NCBI GenBank assembly: GCA_905181595.1
Contig: CAJIYI010000001.1
Span: 1,083,938 to 1,147,937, forward strand
Direction of reading: 5' to 3'
DNA: 64,000 nucleotides
Origin: an uncultured SAR86 cluster bacterium
GTDB taxonomy: Bacteria; Pseudomonadota; Gammaproteobacteria; Magnimaribacterales; D2472
The first letter of the stretch is position 1, and every line of letters starts with the position of its first letter. A program made the translations under genes and the position numbers. Below the pieces are notes generated by a model. It searched no databases, was not told the origin of the DNA, and saw nothing but the letters and a program-made list of their open reading frames with translations. Below, in pieces: positions 9,211 to 17,497 of the stretch.

Positions 9211-10248
9211 CTAAAAAGTATAAAGCACACCAATCTCATCATTGGAGGATTTTAGGGTATTAAAAATTATTTTTTGCTGCTGATCATCATTTCCCCAGCA
9301 AGCCATTAAAGACCAAGCTTTTCTCATATATATATGCAGATCCATTTCCCAGGTATACCCCATAGCACCATGAGCTTGAATACAGTTTTTGCAAGCTAAT
9401 TCTGCTGCCTTAACTGCCATGTATTTTGCATGCGCGCAATGAAGAGCGGATTTAGAATTGTGATCGAAGAGAGAATATGATGCTCTGTAAATTGCCGGCC
9501 TAGCAAATTCGATAGCTACCGCAACATCAGCCAGCATATGTTTAACTGCCTGAAAAGATCCAATAGGTTTACCAAATTGATTTCTATCCAAGACATAAGC
9601 TGAGCTTAGATCTAGCATCTTTTGCGCCAATCCAATCAATAAAGCAGCACTTTGCAGCGTTCCTCTTGAAATGACTGCTTGATTAAGAGTTGCAAAATTC
9701 TGATCTGAATGAATAGAACTTTTGATCTCATGGATTTTTGATAACACTCTAGAAGGATCATTTGATTTAATGTCCTCGCTATCATAATCACCTTTTTCAA
9801 GAAAATGACATGAGGTTTCATCAAACATTATCAATGCTTTTGAATCATCTAGAAATACAGGATGAGGATTGTGAGGGTGAGCAACAGCAATGTAATCCAT
9901 GCCGCTATTAAACTTAGACTTTATGGCTTCCTGAATCTCCGCAGGGAACAAGCCTAAAATGTCATTCACAAGAAAATTTTGCTCAGCAACAGGTTCTGGT
10001 AATGCAACATATCCCATCTCTTCTATCATTAAAGTTAAAGCGATTTGATCGATTCCTAGTCCGCCATCTTCTTCTTTTAAATTTGCGCCTAAGACGCCAA
10101 GGTCGCAAATGGCTTCCCATCTTTTAGCATTAAAGGGTTTATTTTCCTGCCAACCCAATCGAATAGAATCAGGAGTACATTCTTGAGCTAAGAAGCCTTT
10201 CATTGTTTCTTGAAATTGAAGCTGCTCCTCTGTAAATACAAATTTCAT
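9211..10248 (-). CDS. Acyl-CoA dehydrogenase, smaller member of a pair (FadE32/33-like)
   Basis: FAD-dependent acyl-CoA dehydrogenase of 345 residues. The N-terminal helical domain starts MKFVFTEEQLQFQETMKGFL. The C-terminal domain contains DRNQFGKPIGSFQAVKHMLADV and CIQAHGAMGYTWEMDLHIYMRKAW. The beta-domain in the middle (about 115-175) is short and poorly conserved, which is typical of the smaller partner in the heteromeric FadE pairs of steroid catabolism. It lies 3 bases from the larger dehydrogenase at 10252-11403. A heterotetramer of the two is inferred from that pairing. The individual CoA-ester substrate is not determinable. Confidence 0.82.
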   Translation of the reverse strand: MKFVFTEEQLQFQETMKGFLAQECTPDSIRLGWQENKPFNAKRWEAICDLGVLGANLKEEDGGLGIDQIALTLMIEEMGYVALPEPVAEQNFLVNDILGLFPAEIQEAIKSKFNSGMDYIAVAHPHNPHPVFLDDSKALIMFDETSCHFLEKGDYDSEDIKSNDPSRVLSKIHEIKSSIHSDQNFATLNQAVISRGTLQSAALLIGLAQKMLDLSSAYVLDRNQFGKPIGSFQAVKHMLADVAVAIEFARPAIYRASYSLFDHNSKSALHCAHAKYMAVKAAELACKNCIQAHGAMGYTWEMDLHIYMRKAWSLMACWGNDDQQQKIIFNTLKSSNDEIGVLYTF

Positions 10249-10251
10249 AAT

Positions 10252-11403
10252 TTACCTTGGCAATCCCAGTAAACGCTCAGCAATAATATTTTTTTGAATC
10301 TCATTGGTGCCAGCATAAATAGGTCCGGCATATGAAAACATGAAACCCTTAATCCACTGAGCTGCATCTTGATGCTCTTCAGTATCTAGTTCCGCATTCG
10401 CACCAAGAATTTTTAGTGCTGTTTCGTGCATCATATAATCTAATTCAGACCAAAATATCTTACCTAAACTAGACTCCGAGCCAATAGATCCACCGTCCAT
10501 TAACTTTGATGCTGTATGGTAGATACTTAAAGCATATGACTCAGATTGAGCCCAAGCATCAACTATTTTGGCTTGAATGGCTGGAGAACATGTAGATTCG
10601 TTTTCCAGATATAGCGATAAGAGTTTGGCGGCAGTCTGCTGGAATCTTGCAGGACTTCTAAGCATTAATCCTCTTTCAAATCCTGCTGTTGCCATTGCTA
10701 TTTTCCAACCCTCTCCTTCCCCACCAATTAAATTTTCTGCTGGGACCTTTACATCGTCAAAATATATTTCGGCAAAACCAGGCTCTCCGTCTAATTGAGG
10801 AATTGGTCGAACAGTAATGCCAGGTAGATCCAGTGGAGCTAAAATAAAAGATAATCCATGATGTCTCTCAGACTCTAAATCAGTTCGAAATAGCCCAAAA
10901 GTCCAATCTGCATAGGCCGCCCTTGAGGACCATGTCTTCTGACCATTTATTACAAAGAAACCATCTTCTAAAACTGCGGTTGTCCTAATTGCTGCCATGT
11001 CGCTCCCAGCACCAGGTTCTGACCAACCCTGAGCCCAGACATGATCTCCGGTTGCCATGGCATTAAGAAATTTATTTTTTTGAACATCTGTTCCGTATTC
11101 CATCAGTGTTGGGCCTAGAAGGAATACTCCATTTTGATTAACTCTAGTTGGTGCTTCAGCACGATAATACTCTTCTTCAAAAATTAACCATTCAATTAAA
11201 TTAAGGGCTCTGCCTCCATATTCTTTTGGCCATGTAACCATTGACCAGTTTCCAGAATTTAAAGTTTTTTCCCACTCTCTGTGTTGTTCGAAACCCTCTT
11301 TTGTGTCCAAGGATTGGAGCTTATTTTTAGGCAGGTTCAGCTCTAACCAAGAACGAATTTCTTGGCGAAAAGTATTTTGCTCTTCTGTAAAATTAATCTT
11401 CAT
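10252..11403 (-). CDS. Acyl-CoA dehydrogenase, larger member of a pair (FadE31/32-like)
   Basis: Full-length acyl-CoA dehydrogenase of 383 residues. The N-terminal domain begins MKINFTEEQNTFRQEIRSWLE. The FAD-binding middle region contains WAQGWSEPGAGSDMAAIRTTA and QKTWSSRAAYADW, and the protein ends YAGPIYAGTNEIQKNIIAERLLGLPR. These blocks match the FadE28/FadE31-type subunits of actinobacterial steroid clusters. It overlaps echA20 by 11 bases and precedes its likely partner by 3 bases. It probably introduces a double bond into an acyl-CoA from ring C/D breakdown; the exact step is inferred from the neighbourhood. Confidence 0.85.
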   Translation of the reverse strand: MKINFTEEQNTFRQEIRSWLELNLPKNKLQSLDTKEGFEQHREWEKTLNSGNWSMVTWPKEYGGRALNLIEWLIFEEEYYRAEAPTRVNQNGVFLLGPTLMEYGTDVQKNKFLNAMATGDHVWAQGWSEPGAGSDMAAIRTTAVLEDGFFVINGQKTWSSRAAYADWTFGLFRTDLESERHHGLSFILAPLDLPGITVRPIPQLDGEPGFAEIYFDDVKVPAENLIGGEGEGWKIAMATAGFERGLMLRSPARFQQTAAKLLSLYLENESTCSPAIQAKIVDAWAQSESYALSIYHTASKLMDGGSIGSESSLGKIFWSELDYMMHETALKILGANAELDTEEHQDAAQWIKGFMFSYAGPIYAGTNEIQKNIIAERLLGLPR

Positions 11404-12154
11404 CGTTAAAGTTAGCGTCTCTTTTTTCTACAAATGCATCTCTTGCTTCTTGAGAATCTTTGGATTTATATAATTCTAAAGTAAATGTTTGCTCAGATTT
11501 GTAATGCTCATCCACATCTCCATTTTCTATCTGATTTAGAGCTTTTTTTGCAAGGTTCATTGCTATGGAACTCTTAGAGGCAATATCAGAAGCAATCTCC
11601 ATTGCAGCATCATGCAATGAATCAATATTTTCGTGAAGAGATTCAATGGATCCATACTCATAGGCTCTTTGAGCAGAGATAGGCTTGCCTGTAAACATCA
11701 TTTTTCTAACAGCCTGAAGGGGAAACAATCTACTTAAATGAGCTCCACCACCCAAGGCTCCTCGATCAATTTCAGGAAGACCAAAGTAAGCCTCTTTTGT
11801 AGCAAGTACTATATCGGAGGCGCCAGCAAGCAGAATGCCGCCACCCAGGACAAACCCATGACAGGCAGAAATTACTGGAACATTACAAACATGAATAGCT
11901 CTTGCTGTTTTCCAACAACCATCATTTACTGCAGAAATTTTAGTCGGATCTTCTTGCAACTCTTTTACATCTGCGCCTGCACAAAACCCTTTGCCTGCAG
12001 CAGATATCAAAATTACTTTTACTTCATCATCGTGTGATAAAAAATCTATATTTTTGGCTAAATCTAACCATTCTTGAGAATTCAATGCATTGACTGGCGG
12101 GCAATCTAAAACAATCTCAGCTATGCCATTTTTAATTGATGTATTTACGCCCAT
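11393..12154 (-). CDS. echA20: Crotonase-fold ring hydrolase (EchA20 type)
   Basis: Crotonase-family protein of 253 residues. Landmarks are DCPPVNALNSQEWLDLA, the oxyanion-hole segment GKGFCAGADVKELQED, GFVLGGGILLAGASDIVLA, and FGLPEIDRGALGGGAHLSRL. The ending YKSEQTFTLELYKSKDSQEARDAFVEKR also fits. This pattern matches M. tuberculosis EchA20 (Rv3550), which hydrolytically opens steroid ring D on the CoA ester. Distinguishing it from an ordinary enoyl-CoA hydratase rests on these EchA20-like segments and on the flanking ipdC, ipdA and ipdB. It starts 3 bases after ipdC ends. Confidence 0.85.
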   Translation of the reverse strand: MGVNTSIKNGIAEIVLDCPPVNALNSQEWLDLAKNIDFLSHDDEVKVILISAAGKGFCAGADVKELQEDPTKISAVNDGCWKTARAIHVCNVPVISACHGFVLGGGILLAGASDIVLATKEAYFGLPEIDRGALGGGAHLSRLFPLQAVRKMMFTGKPISAQRAYEYGSIESLHENIDSLHDAAMEIASDIASKSSIAMNLAKKALNQIENGDVDEHYKSEQTFTLELYKSKDSQEARDAFVEKRDANFNDED

Positions 12155-12157
12155 AAT

Positions 12158-13220
12158 CTATCTCCTTATTCCCTCTAACTTTGAGCAAGCCTGATCAAAA
12201 TCACTCATAATCTCTAGAACTAAGTCTTCGCAAGCTGGCAGATTGGTAATAATACCAGCCACCTGACCGGATGGCATTGCTCCTTCTTCAGGAAACCCCT
12301 CAACCATTGCTTTCTGAATAATTGCTGGGCTATTAGCTGACATAACAGACTGCGAAATAGTTAAATCATCTCCTTTGAGCATCGCAAAAAAAGCTTTAAT
12401 TAGATCTTTGTAGGAAGATTGAGTTAATTGCTTGTACTTAATGGCAGACCCTATAGAGATCCACAATAGAGTAAATGGATTTGAATGATCTATCTTTTTT
12501 ATATAATCATTAAAAATAAGCCTATGCGGCAGTCCATCAAATTTTTTGGTTATTTTGATATCATCGATTCCAGCTGAAATATAAGATTCTTTGGTCTGAC
12601 TCGGCACCGGACTTTCTTGAGTCATCATAAACCTTGTGCCCATTGCAATACCGTCAGCTCCCCAGGCTAATGCAGCAGCCAGTCCTGACCCATCTCGAAA
12701 TCCTCCAGCAGCGATCACAGGTATATTTACCTTTTGCAATACAGAACTTAACAATAGCGTCGTAGGGGTTGAACCTGTGTGACCACCCCCTTCAGAGCCC
12801 TGGATAACCAAAGCATCGGCACCTAATTCCTCAGCCTTGATAGCATGCTTTAAAGCACCAACAGTTGGCATACAAATTACACCATGTTTTTTAAACTCTT
12901 GAATATACTCAGCCACAGGAGAGCGCGAATAACTTACCGCTTTAATTCTATGTTTAATCACTGTTGCAACAATTTGATCAGCACCTGGTTGAAACATATG
13001 AAAGTTTATTCCAAAAGGTTGGTCGGTAAGAGTAAGTGTTTTTTCAATCATCTCTATTGCTTCCTCAGGACCACAGGTTGCCAGAGCAAGAAATCCAAAT
13101 GCTCCAGCATTAGAAGAAGCTGCAACTAATTCTGGAGTTGCAACCCACCCCATCGCCGTTTGGATAATTGGGTATTTACAACCCAAGATGTTTGTTAACT
13201 TATTGATATCGAGTCTCAGG
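12158..13220 (-). CDS. ipdC: NPD/2-nitropropane-dioxygenase-like flavoenzyme (IpdC type); 5' end probably frameshifted
   Basis: FMN-dependent TIM-barrel protein. The open frame from TTG at 13186 gives 342 residues (GCKYPIIQTAMGWVATPELVAASSNAG). Later blocks are ADALVIQGSEGGGHTGSTPTTLLL, IPVIAAGGFRDGSGLAAALAWGADG and AMGTRFMMTQES, with ISQSVMSANSPAIIQKAMVEG near the C-terminus. They match IpdC (Rv3553), which acts with EchA20 before ring D opening. The family normally begins MRL..PLT.L.G. Here the codons for LTNIL lie just upstream, and RLDINK lies in the +1 frame from CTG at 13220. One extra A in the run at 13199-13202 would explain this, so I place the start near 13220. Confidence 0.82.
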
Positions 13221-13225
13221 TATTA

Positions 13226-14110
13226 TTATTTTTTCTTCGGAGCTTTTTTCTTTGGTGTTTTTTTCTTAGTTCTCTGTGAATCAGCCATCTTTTTCGCATC
13301 AAAGCCAGATAAAACATTGCCGGTGGTTAAATCATTGTGTGCATGAGAAAAATGATGCCATGCAAATGCTGCTTCCATGCCATTGCGCTTTCCTTGTAAA
13401 TCTTCTACGTGATTGATAGCTTGTTTGGTAAGTAACAGTCCCATTCTTGGCATCTGGGCTATTTTTTCTGCCATTTCCATGACGCTTGATTCTAGGTCAG
13501 TCAAAGGCACAACTTTATTTACCATGCCCATTTCATAGCCTCTTGCAGCAGACATTCTTTCGCCTAAAAATAAAAACTCTTTCGCTATTCGGGGATTGAG
13601 CTCATACGGGTGAGCAAAATACTCAACACCTGGAATGCCCATTCGCACTACAGGATCTGCAAAAAATGCATCGTCAGACGCAACAATAAGATCGCAAACC
13701 CAAGCAAGCATGCAGCCACCGGCAACGCATGCACCATGAACCATCGCTATAGTTGGTTTGGGTATATCTCTCCATCTTCTGCACATATTTAAGTAGACTT
13801 CTTGTTCGCGCACATATAAAAATTCTCCGCCCGGCTTATTTGTATGGTCATACCACATAGACTTACGGTCATATTCAACATCAATATCTCTTCCAGGCGT
13901 TCCAATATCATGGCCTGCTGAGAAATGCCTGCCATTTCCTTTTAAAACAATAACTTTAACCTCATCATCATCTACGGCTTTTTTAAAAGCCTTGTCTAGA
14001 TCGTATGTCATCTTTCCATTTTGAGCGTTGTTATACTCTGGTCGATTCATTGCAATGATGGCAATCCCATCTTTCTTTTTATACTTAACTGTTGGCTTAG
14101 CACGTGTCAT
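13226..14110 (-). CDS. Enoyl-CoA hydratase with lysine-rich C-terminal tail
   Basis: Crotonase-family protein of 294 residues. Landmarks are MNRPEYNNAQNGKMTYDLDKA, GRHFSAGHDIGTPG, the long insertion YDRKSMWYDHTNKPGGEFLYVREQEVYLNMCRRWRDIPKPTIA, and GACVAGGCMLAWVCDLIVASDDAFFADPVVRMG. That long insertion is typical of the roughly 290-residue enoyl-CoA hydratases found in actinobacterial and steroid-type gene sets. The last 20 residues (QRTKKKTPKKKAPKKK) are almost all Lys, Pro, Thr and Ala, an addition I do not associate with the family. It is separated by 2 bases from ipdB upstream. It probably hydrates a steroid-derived enoyl-CoA; the substrate is unknown. Confidence 0.83.
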   Translation of the reverse strand: MTRAKPTVKYKKKDGIAIIAMNRPEYNNAQNGKMTYDLDKAFKKAVDDDEVKVIVLKGNGRHFSAGHDIGTPGRDIDVEYDRKSMWYDHTNKPGGEFLYVREQEVYLNMCRRWRDIPKPTIAMVHGACVAGGCMLAWVCDLIVASDDAFFADPVVRMGIPGVEYFAHPYELNPRIAKEFLFLGERMSAARGYEMGMVNKVVPLTDLESSVMEMAEKIAQMPRMGLLLTKQAINHVEDLQGKRNGMEAAFAWHHFSHAHNDLTTGNVLSGFDAKKMADSQRTKKKTPKKKAPKKK

Positions 14111-14112
14111 TT

Positions 14113-14868
14113 TTATTCCCCAAAAATTATTTTTCTTGTACCCATCGGATCAAGAACTTCTCTTATTAATGTCAGCTCTTCATCAGAGGGTAATGTAGTT
14201 TCTTCATCTGATTTGATGGCTATGTTAAAACCCGTGTTCTCAATAATATCCTCAATGCTAACGCCAGGATGTATTGAAAGAAGTTGCAGCTGATGATCGG
14301 GGCCATTGAAATCAAATACACCAAGATTTGTTACAACTGAAAATATATCTGGCTTTGATGCGAGCGCATGTTGATTGTTGTATCCCATGCCTGAAACCAT
14401 ATCCACCTCTCCCTCAACAAATGTTTTAATTGAGTGATTGGGTATAAATATAGAATTTCTATGGCTGATAAAATTTCCTGGAAATCCCCGAACCCCTAGC
14501 AATTGAACTTTTGGATTGCTGTGATCTCCAATGCAACTAATGTTTGTTTGTCCAAAAGAATCTATCTGAGTTGGGGTAACCATGGCATGTCTCTGCCCGC
14601 CCCATAAATTCTCAAATACCCTGCTGTAACTCATGTAGCCTTCAATCAAATCTTCTGAAGCATCTCTTTTACCCATCGGCAGAGGCTTAGAGATTAAAAA
14701 AGTCTCTCCATCGGTCATCATTAGATCAGGATTGCAGGTAAGCTTAGCAAGACCAGCTGCAATTCTTGGAATTAATCCAATGCCTGTAGCTAGAAGCTCT
14801 CCATCATCTTTCCATGCTTTAGAAGCAGCAGTTATACATATTTCTGATAGGGATATTGAATCTGCCAT
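14113..14868 (-). CDS. ipdB: Beta subunit of steroid ring C hydrolase (IpdB)
   Basis: CoA-transferase-fold protein of 251 residues that partners IpdA. Matching landmarks are FENLWGGQRHAMVTPTQIDSFGQTNIS, VQLLGVRGFPGNFISHRNSIF, and IPNHSIKTFVEGEVDMVSGMGYNN. In M. tuberculosis and Rhodococcus IpdAB is not a transferase but hydrolyses the last carbocycle of COCHEA-CoA. The Gln-Ile-Asp-x-Phe-Gly segment and the GVRG.PGN segment match my recollection of Rv3552. It lies 1 base after ipdA ends, as expected for a co-translated heterodimer. Confidence is high because both subunits match and lie in order. Confidence 0.93.
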   Translation of the reverse strand: MADSISLSEICITAASKAWKDDGELLATGIGLIPRIAAGLAKLTCNPDLMMTDGETFLISKPLPMGKRDASEDLIEGYMSYSRVFENLWGGQRHAMVTPTQIDSFGQTNISCIGDHSNPKVQLLGVRGFPGNFISHRNSIFIPNHSIKTFVEGEVDMVSGMGYNNQHALASKPDIFSVVTNLGVFDFNGPDHQLQLLSIHPGVSIEDIIENTGFNIAIKSDEETTLPSDEELTLIREVLDPMGTRKIIFGE

Positions 14869-14869
14869 A

Positions 14870-15739
14870 TTAAAATTGAGGTAAGGGAATATTGTTTACA
14901 AAAGTCTCTCCACCAACTGCTTCAATATAATCTGTATGCGAGATGTTGAGATACTTGTCGTTATAATCTTCGAAAGATTTAGCTGCTGCTGAGTAAGTTT
15001 TTAAGTGCTCCATGTCAAAGCCATAATTCGGAGCACATGATGTTGGATGAGCTCCACCCGGAGCATGAGTGACTCCTGTAACTAAACTACGTTCGAATCT
15101 ATTAAAAATTGCACCTTCCTTGCCGCCAAGCCCTTCTGTTTCAACCACTTCTTCAGCAGACACATATGTTTTGTTAGCAGCTCTAGCGAACATTTCATCA
15201 AAAAATGGGTCTGGACCAAAAATTTGAGTGTTCCCTTTTTGGTCTGACTTGTTCACATGCAACAAAGCTACATCTAAATTAAGTGCTGGCATAGCGACGT
15301 ATTGCTCGCCATCCGCATAAGGTGAAGTGATAAGTTTAATCTCAGGATTATTTTTTAAAACATCGGTACCAAAGCCAACTCTTGTTGGCAGAAAAGATAG
15401 TTTCATAGCGGCGGCTCTTAGGCCCCACTGCACCATGCCCTCGTCTAACTCCATGACCTCTAGTTCTCCGTTTTGGCGTGCCTGACGGAAATGAGAATCT
15501 AAAGGAATCATATCCAACGAGACAAAACCAAAGATTAATTTTTTAACCTTGCGGTGAGCACATAGCAATCCCACATCTGGGCCTCCATAACTAACAATGG
15601 TTAGGTCTTTTAAGTCGGATTGGCAAATTGCTCTTATTAATGACATAGGCTTACGACGGGCTCCCCAGCCTCCAACACCAATAGTCATTCCGTCTGAAAG
15701 TTGGCTGATTACATCAGAGTGTGAAAGAATTTTATTCAT
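14870..15739 (-). CDS. ipdA: Alpha subunit of steroid ring C hydrolase (IpdA)
   Basis: CoA-transferase-fold protein of 289 residues. It begins with SDGMTIGVGGWGARRKPMSLIRAI, then VSYGGPDVGLLCAHRKVKKLIFGFVSLD, and LDEGMVQWGLRAAAMKLSFLPTRVG. These segments align well with Rv3551. Glu100 in LDEGM is the likely counterpart of the catalytic Glu105 reported for M. tuberculosis IpdA; the equivalence is my inference without an alignment. A second-half block, HVNKSDQKGNTQIFGPDPFFDEMFA, is also conserved. It lies between hsaC and ipdB, so the ring A/B and ring C/D genes sit together on one transcript. Confidence 0.94.
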   Translation of the reverse strand: MNKILSHSDVISQLSDGMTIGVGGWGARRKPMSLIRAICQSDLKDLTIVSYGGPDVGLLCAHRKVKKLIFGFVSLDMIPLDSHFRQARQNGELEVMELDEGMVQWGLRAAAMKLSFLPTRVGFGTDVLKNNPEIKLITSPYADGEQYVAMPALNLDVALLHVNKSDQKGNTQIFGPDPFFDEMFARAANKTYVSAEEVVETEGLGGKEGAIFNRFERSLVTGVTHAPGGAHPTSCAPNYGFDMEHLKTYSAAAKSFEDYNDKYLNISHTDYIEAVGGETFVNNIPLPQF

Positions 15740-15743
15740 GGGT

Positions 15744-16646
15744 CTAACTCTCAGGTGGAGAAAATGCGTGACCCCAAAAACTTGGTATCTTACTTTCTTG
15801 CTTAGTAAATGTTTCCCAGTCTACCTGCCATCCGTCGTAACCAAACTCTAAGTCAAAGCCACTAGGAGTCTGCATATAAAAAGAAACCATCATGTCGTTT
15901 GAGTGCCTACCCAATGAAGATGAAATGTGAACATTGTTTTGCATGGCTCTATCAAGACCATGTCCCACCTCATCAACATTATTCACCTCTACCATGGTAT
16001 GTATTAAACCAGAGGGAGGAATGGGAGATTCATACAGAGCAACGGTATGATGTCTAGGATTATCGCAATGCATAAAATGTAACTTAACTTCAGGAGCATC
16101 TGGCGCAGGACCCATTGGAAAATTCATATAATCAGAATCTCCAAAACCCAAAGTATCTATATAAAAACTATGAGCTACCTCTAAATCAGGTGCTGCAAAA
16201 ACTACATGACCAAATCCAAGTCCTTTGGTAATAAAACCTTTGATATCTTGAGGAGATAGAAATGGCTCATCTGCATCCGCTCCCCCATAAGATATTTCTA
16301 AAGCATTTCCTGCTGGGTCTTTTAAAGTAATCCCGTTTTCTACACAGCGAGCTGCGATGAGCTCATCTGAAAAATCAGCAAATTCAATATTTGCGCTTGT
16401 TAGCTCATTTTTAGCTACCTCAAATTCCTCTTTTCCTCTAATGTTCAGTCCAGCAGCAATAAATTTCTTAGACCCGCCAGTTTGAATATGAAATCTAAAA
16501 GCTTTTTCATCCATCCGAAGGTATAAATTATGATCATCACTCAATGATTCATTTTTCATTAGACCAACTACATTTTTAGCATAATCATCCCACTCTTGTA
16601 GATCGGTAGTTTCAATTGATACATAACTTAAAGATTCTATTTTCAT
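15744..16646 (-). CDS. hsaC: Type I extradiol ring-cleavage dioxygenase (HsaC/TesB type)
   Basis: Fe(II)-dependent dioxygenase made of two vicinal-oxygen-chelate domains, 300 residues. The metal ligands are His147 (GFGHVVFAAPD), His216 (GLIHTMVEV) and Glu267 (GFDLEFGYDG). His199/200 (NPRHHTVAL), His248 (LGRHSNDMMVSFY) and Tyr257 fill the catalytic positions. In steroid degradation HsaC opens ring A of 3,4-DHSA. Biphenyl or catechol substrates are the alternative, but ipdAB directly downstream argues for the steroid. It is the first gene of the block, and AAGAGG lies 4 bases before its ATG. Confidence 0.92.
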   Translation of the reverse strand: MKIESLSYVSIETTDLQEWDDYAKNVVGLMKNESLSDDHNLYLRMDEKAFRFHIQTGGSKKFIAAGLNIRGKEEFEVAKNELTSANIEFADFSDELIAARCVENGITLKDPAGNALEISYGGADADEPFLSPQDIKGFITKGLGFGHVVFAAPDLEVAHSFYIDTLGFGDSDYMNFPMGPAPDAPEVKLHFMHCDNPRHHTVALYESPIPPSGLIHTMVEVNNVDEVGHGLDRAMQNNVHISSSLGRHSNDMMVSFYMQTPSGFDLEFGYDGWQVDWETFTKQESKIPSFWGHAFSPPES

Positions 16647-16777
16647 GATGCCTCTTTATCCTTGAGATAATTTATTTTATAGCAATCAGGCTATTACAAA
16701 TAATTTAATTCATATCTTATATTTCCATTATTAATTCTATCATTCAACTTATTTATCCATAACTTTTACCGTAATAA

Positions 16778-16799
16778 TTACGAACAATAATGTTCTTAA
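16778..16799. promoter_or_regulatory. 22-bp inverted repeat, candidate operator between hsaC and gloC
   Basis: The left arm TTACGAACA (16778-16786) and right arm TGTTCTTAA (16791-16799) pair at 8 of 9 positions around the spacer ATAA. It lies in the only sizeable gap near the catabolic block (16647-16842), between two divergent genes. Its size and symmetry fit a TetR-family dimer site. It does not match the KstR or KstR2 consensus as I know them. No regulator gene is adjacent, so operator function is inferred. Confidence 0.45.
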
Positions 16800-16842
16800 C
16801 AAAAAAGTGCTTTAAGGGAGTTAAATTAGATAAAATAAGATC

Positions 16843-17496
16843 ATGTCATTAATTAAAGCACTAATTACGCCCGTAACTCCATTTCAACAAAATGCACCAA
16901 TTTTATTTTGCGAGGATACAAAAAAGTGCGCATTTGTTGATCCTGGTGGTGATTTAGACATTCTCCTTGGCGCAGCTAAAGACAATAATTTAATTCCAGA
17001 AAAAATCTTATTAACCCATGGACACATAGACCATGCTGGGGGAGCTTCAGAGCTAGCATCCATGCTATCAATAGAAATTGAAGGTCCGCATAAAGAAGAT
17101 ACTTTTTTACTGGATTCCTTAGAATCACAGGGGAAAATGTTCGGATTTCAAGCGCGAAACTGTATCCCTAATAGATGGCTACAAGATGGGGATGAAGTGA
17201 CTATAGGCAATGAAACGCTTCAAGTATATTTTTGTCCAGGACATACGCCAGGTCACATCATTTTTTTTCATGCAGAATCTAATCTTGCCGCAGTTGGGGA
17301 TGTTCTATTTCAAGGGTCTATCGGCAGAACTGATCTTCCGGGAGGCAATCATCAAGACTTAATTAACTCAATTACTCAAAAATTATGGCCATTGGGAGAA
17401 GAAGTTTTATTTCTTCCTGGTCATGGGCCTGTTTCAACATTTGGTCAAGAAAGACAGACCAATGCATTTGTTGCAGATACTGTTTTAGCAAACTAA
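16843..17496 (+). CDS. gloC: Metallo-beta-lactamase-fold hydrolase, GloC/YcbL type (glyoxalase II-like)
   Basis: Hydrolase of 217 residues, the usual YcbL length. The metal site is formed by H59-x-H61-x-D63-H64 in THGHIDHAGG. Downstream ligands are in PGHTPGHIIFF, AVGDVLFQGSIGRTDLPGGN and LPGHGP. YcbL-type enzymes hydrolyse S-lactoylglutathione and related thioesters in the cytosol, and lack the C-terminal domain of classical GloB, as this protein does. It is transcribed away from the steroid block and shares its upstream region, but no functional link is evident. The ribosome site before the ATG is weak (AATAAG). Confidence 0.9.
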   Translation: MSLIKALITPVTPFQQNAPILFCEDTKKCAFVDPGGDLDILLGAAKDNNLIPEKILLTHGHIDHAGGASELASMLSIEIEGPHKEDTFLLDSLESQGKMFGFQARNCIPNRWLQDGDEVTIGNETLQVYFCPGHTPGHIIFFHAESNLAAVGDVLFQGSIGRTDLPGGNHQDLINSITQKLWPLGEEVLFLPGHGPVSTFGQERQTNAFVADTVLAN

Positions 17497-17497
17497 A

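Noticed and set aside
14113-15739. ipdAB as a 3-oxoacid or glutaconate CoA-transferase
   Set aside because: Both subunits carry IpdA/IpdB-specific segments (LDEGM, YGGPDVGLLC, TQIDSFG, GVRGFPGN) and lie among HIP-pathway genes.
16647-16777. A confident sigma-70 promoter for the steroid operon
   Set aside because: The A/T-rich region offers several TATAAA-like boxes, but none has a good -35 box at 16-18 bases, so I do not assign one.
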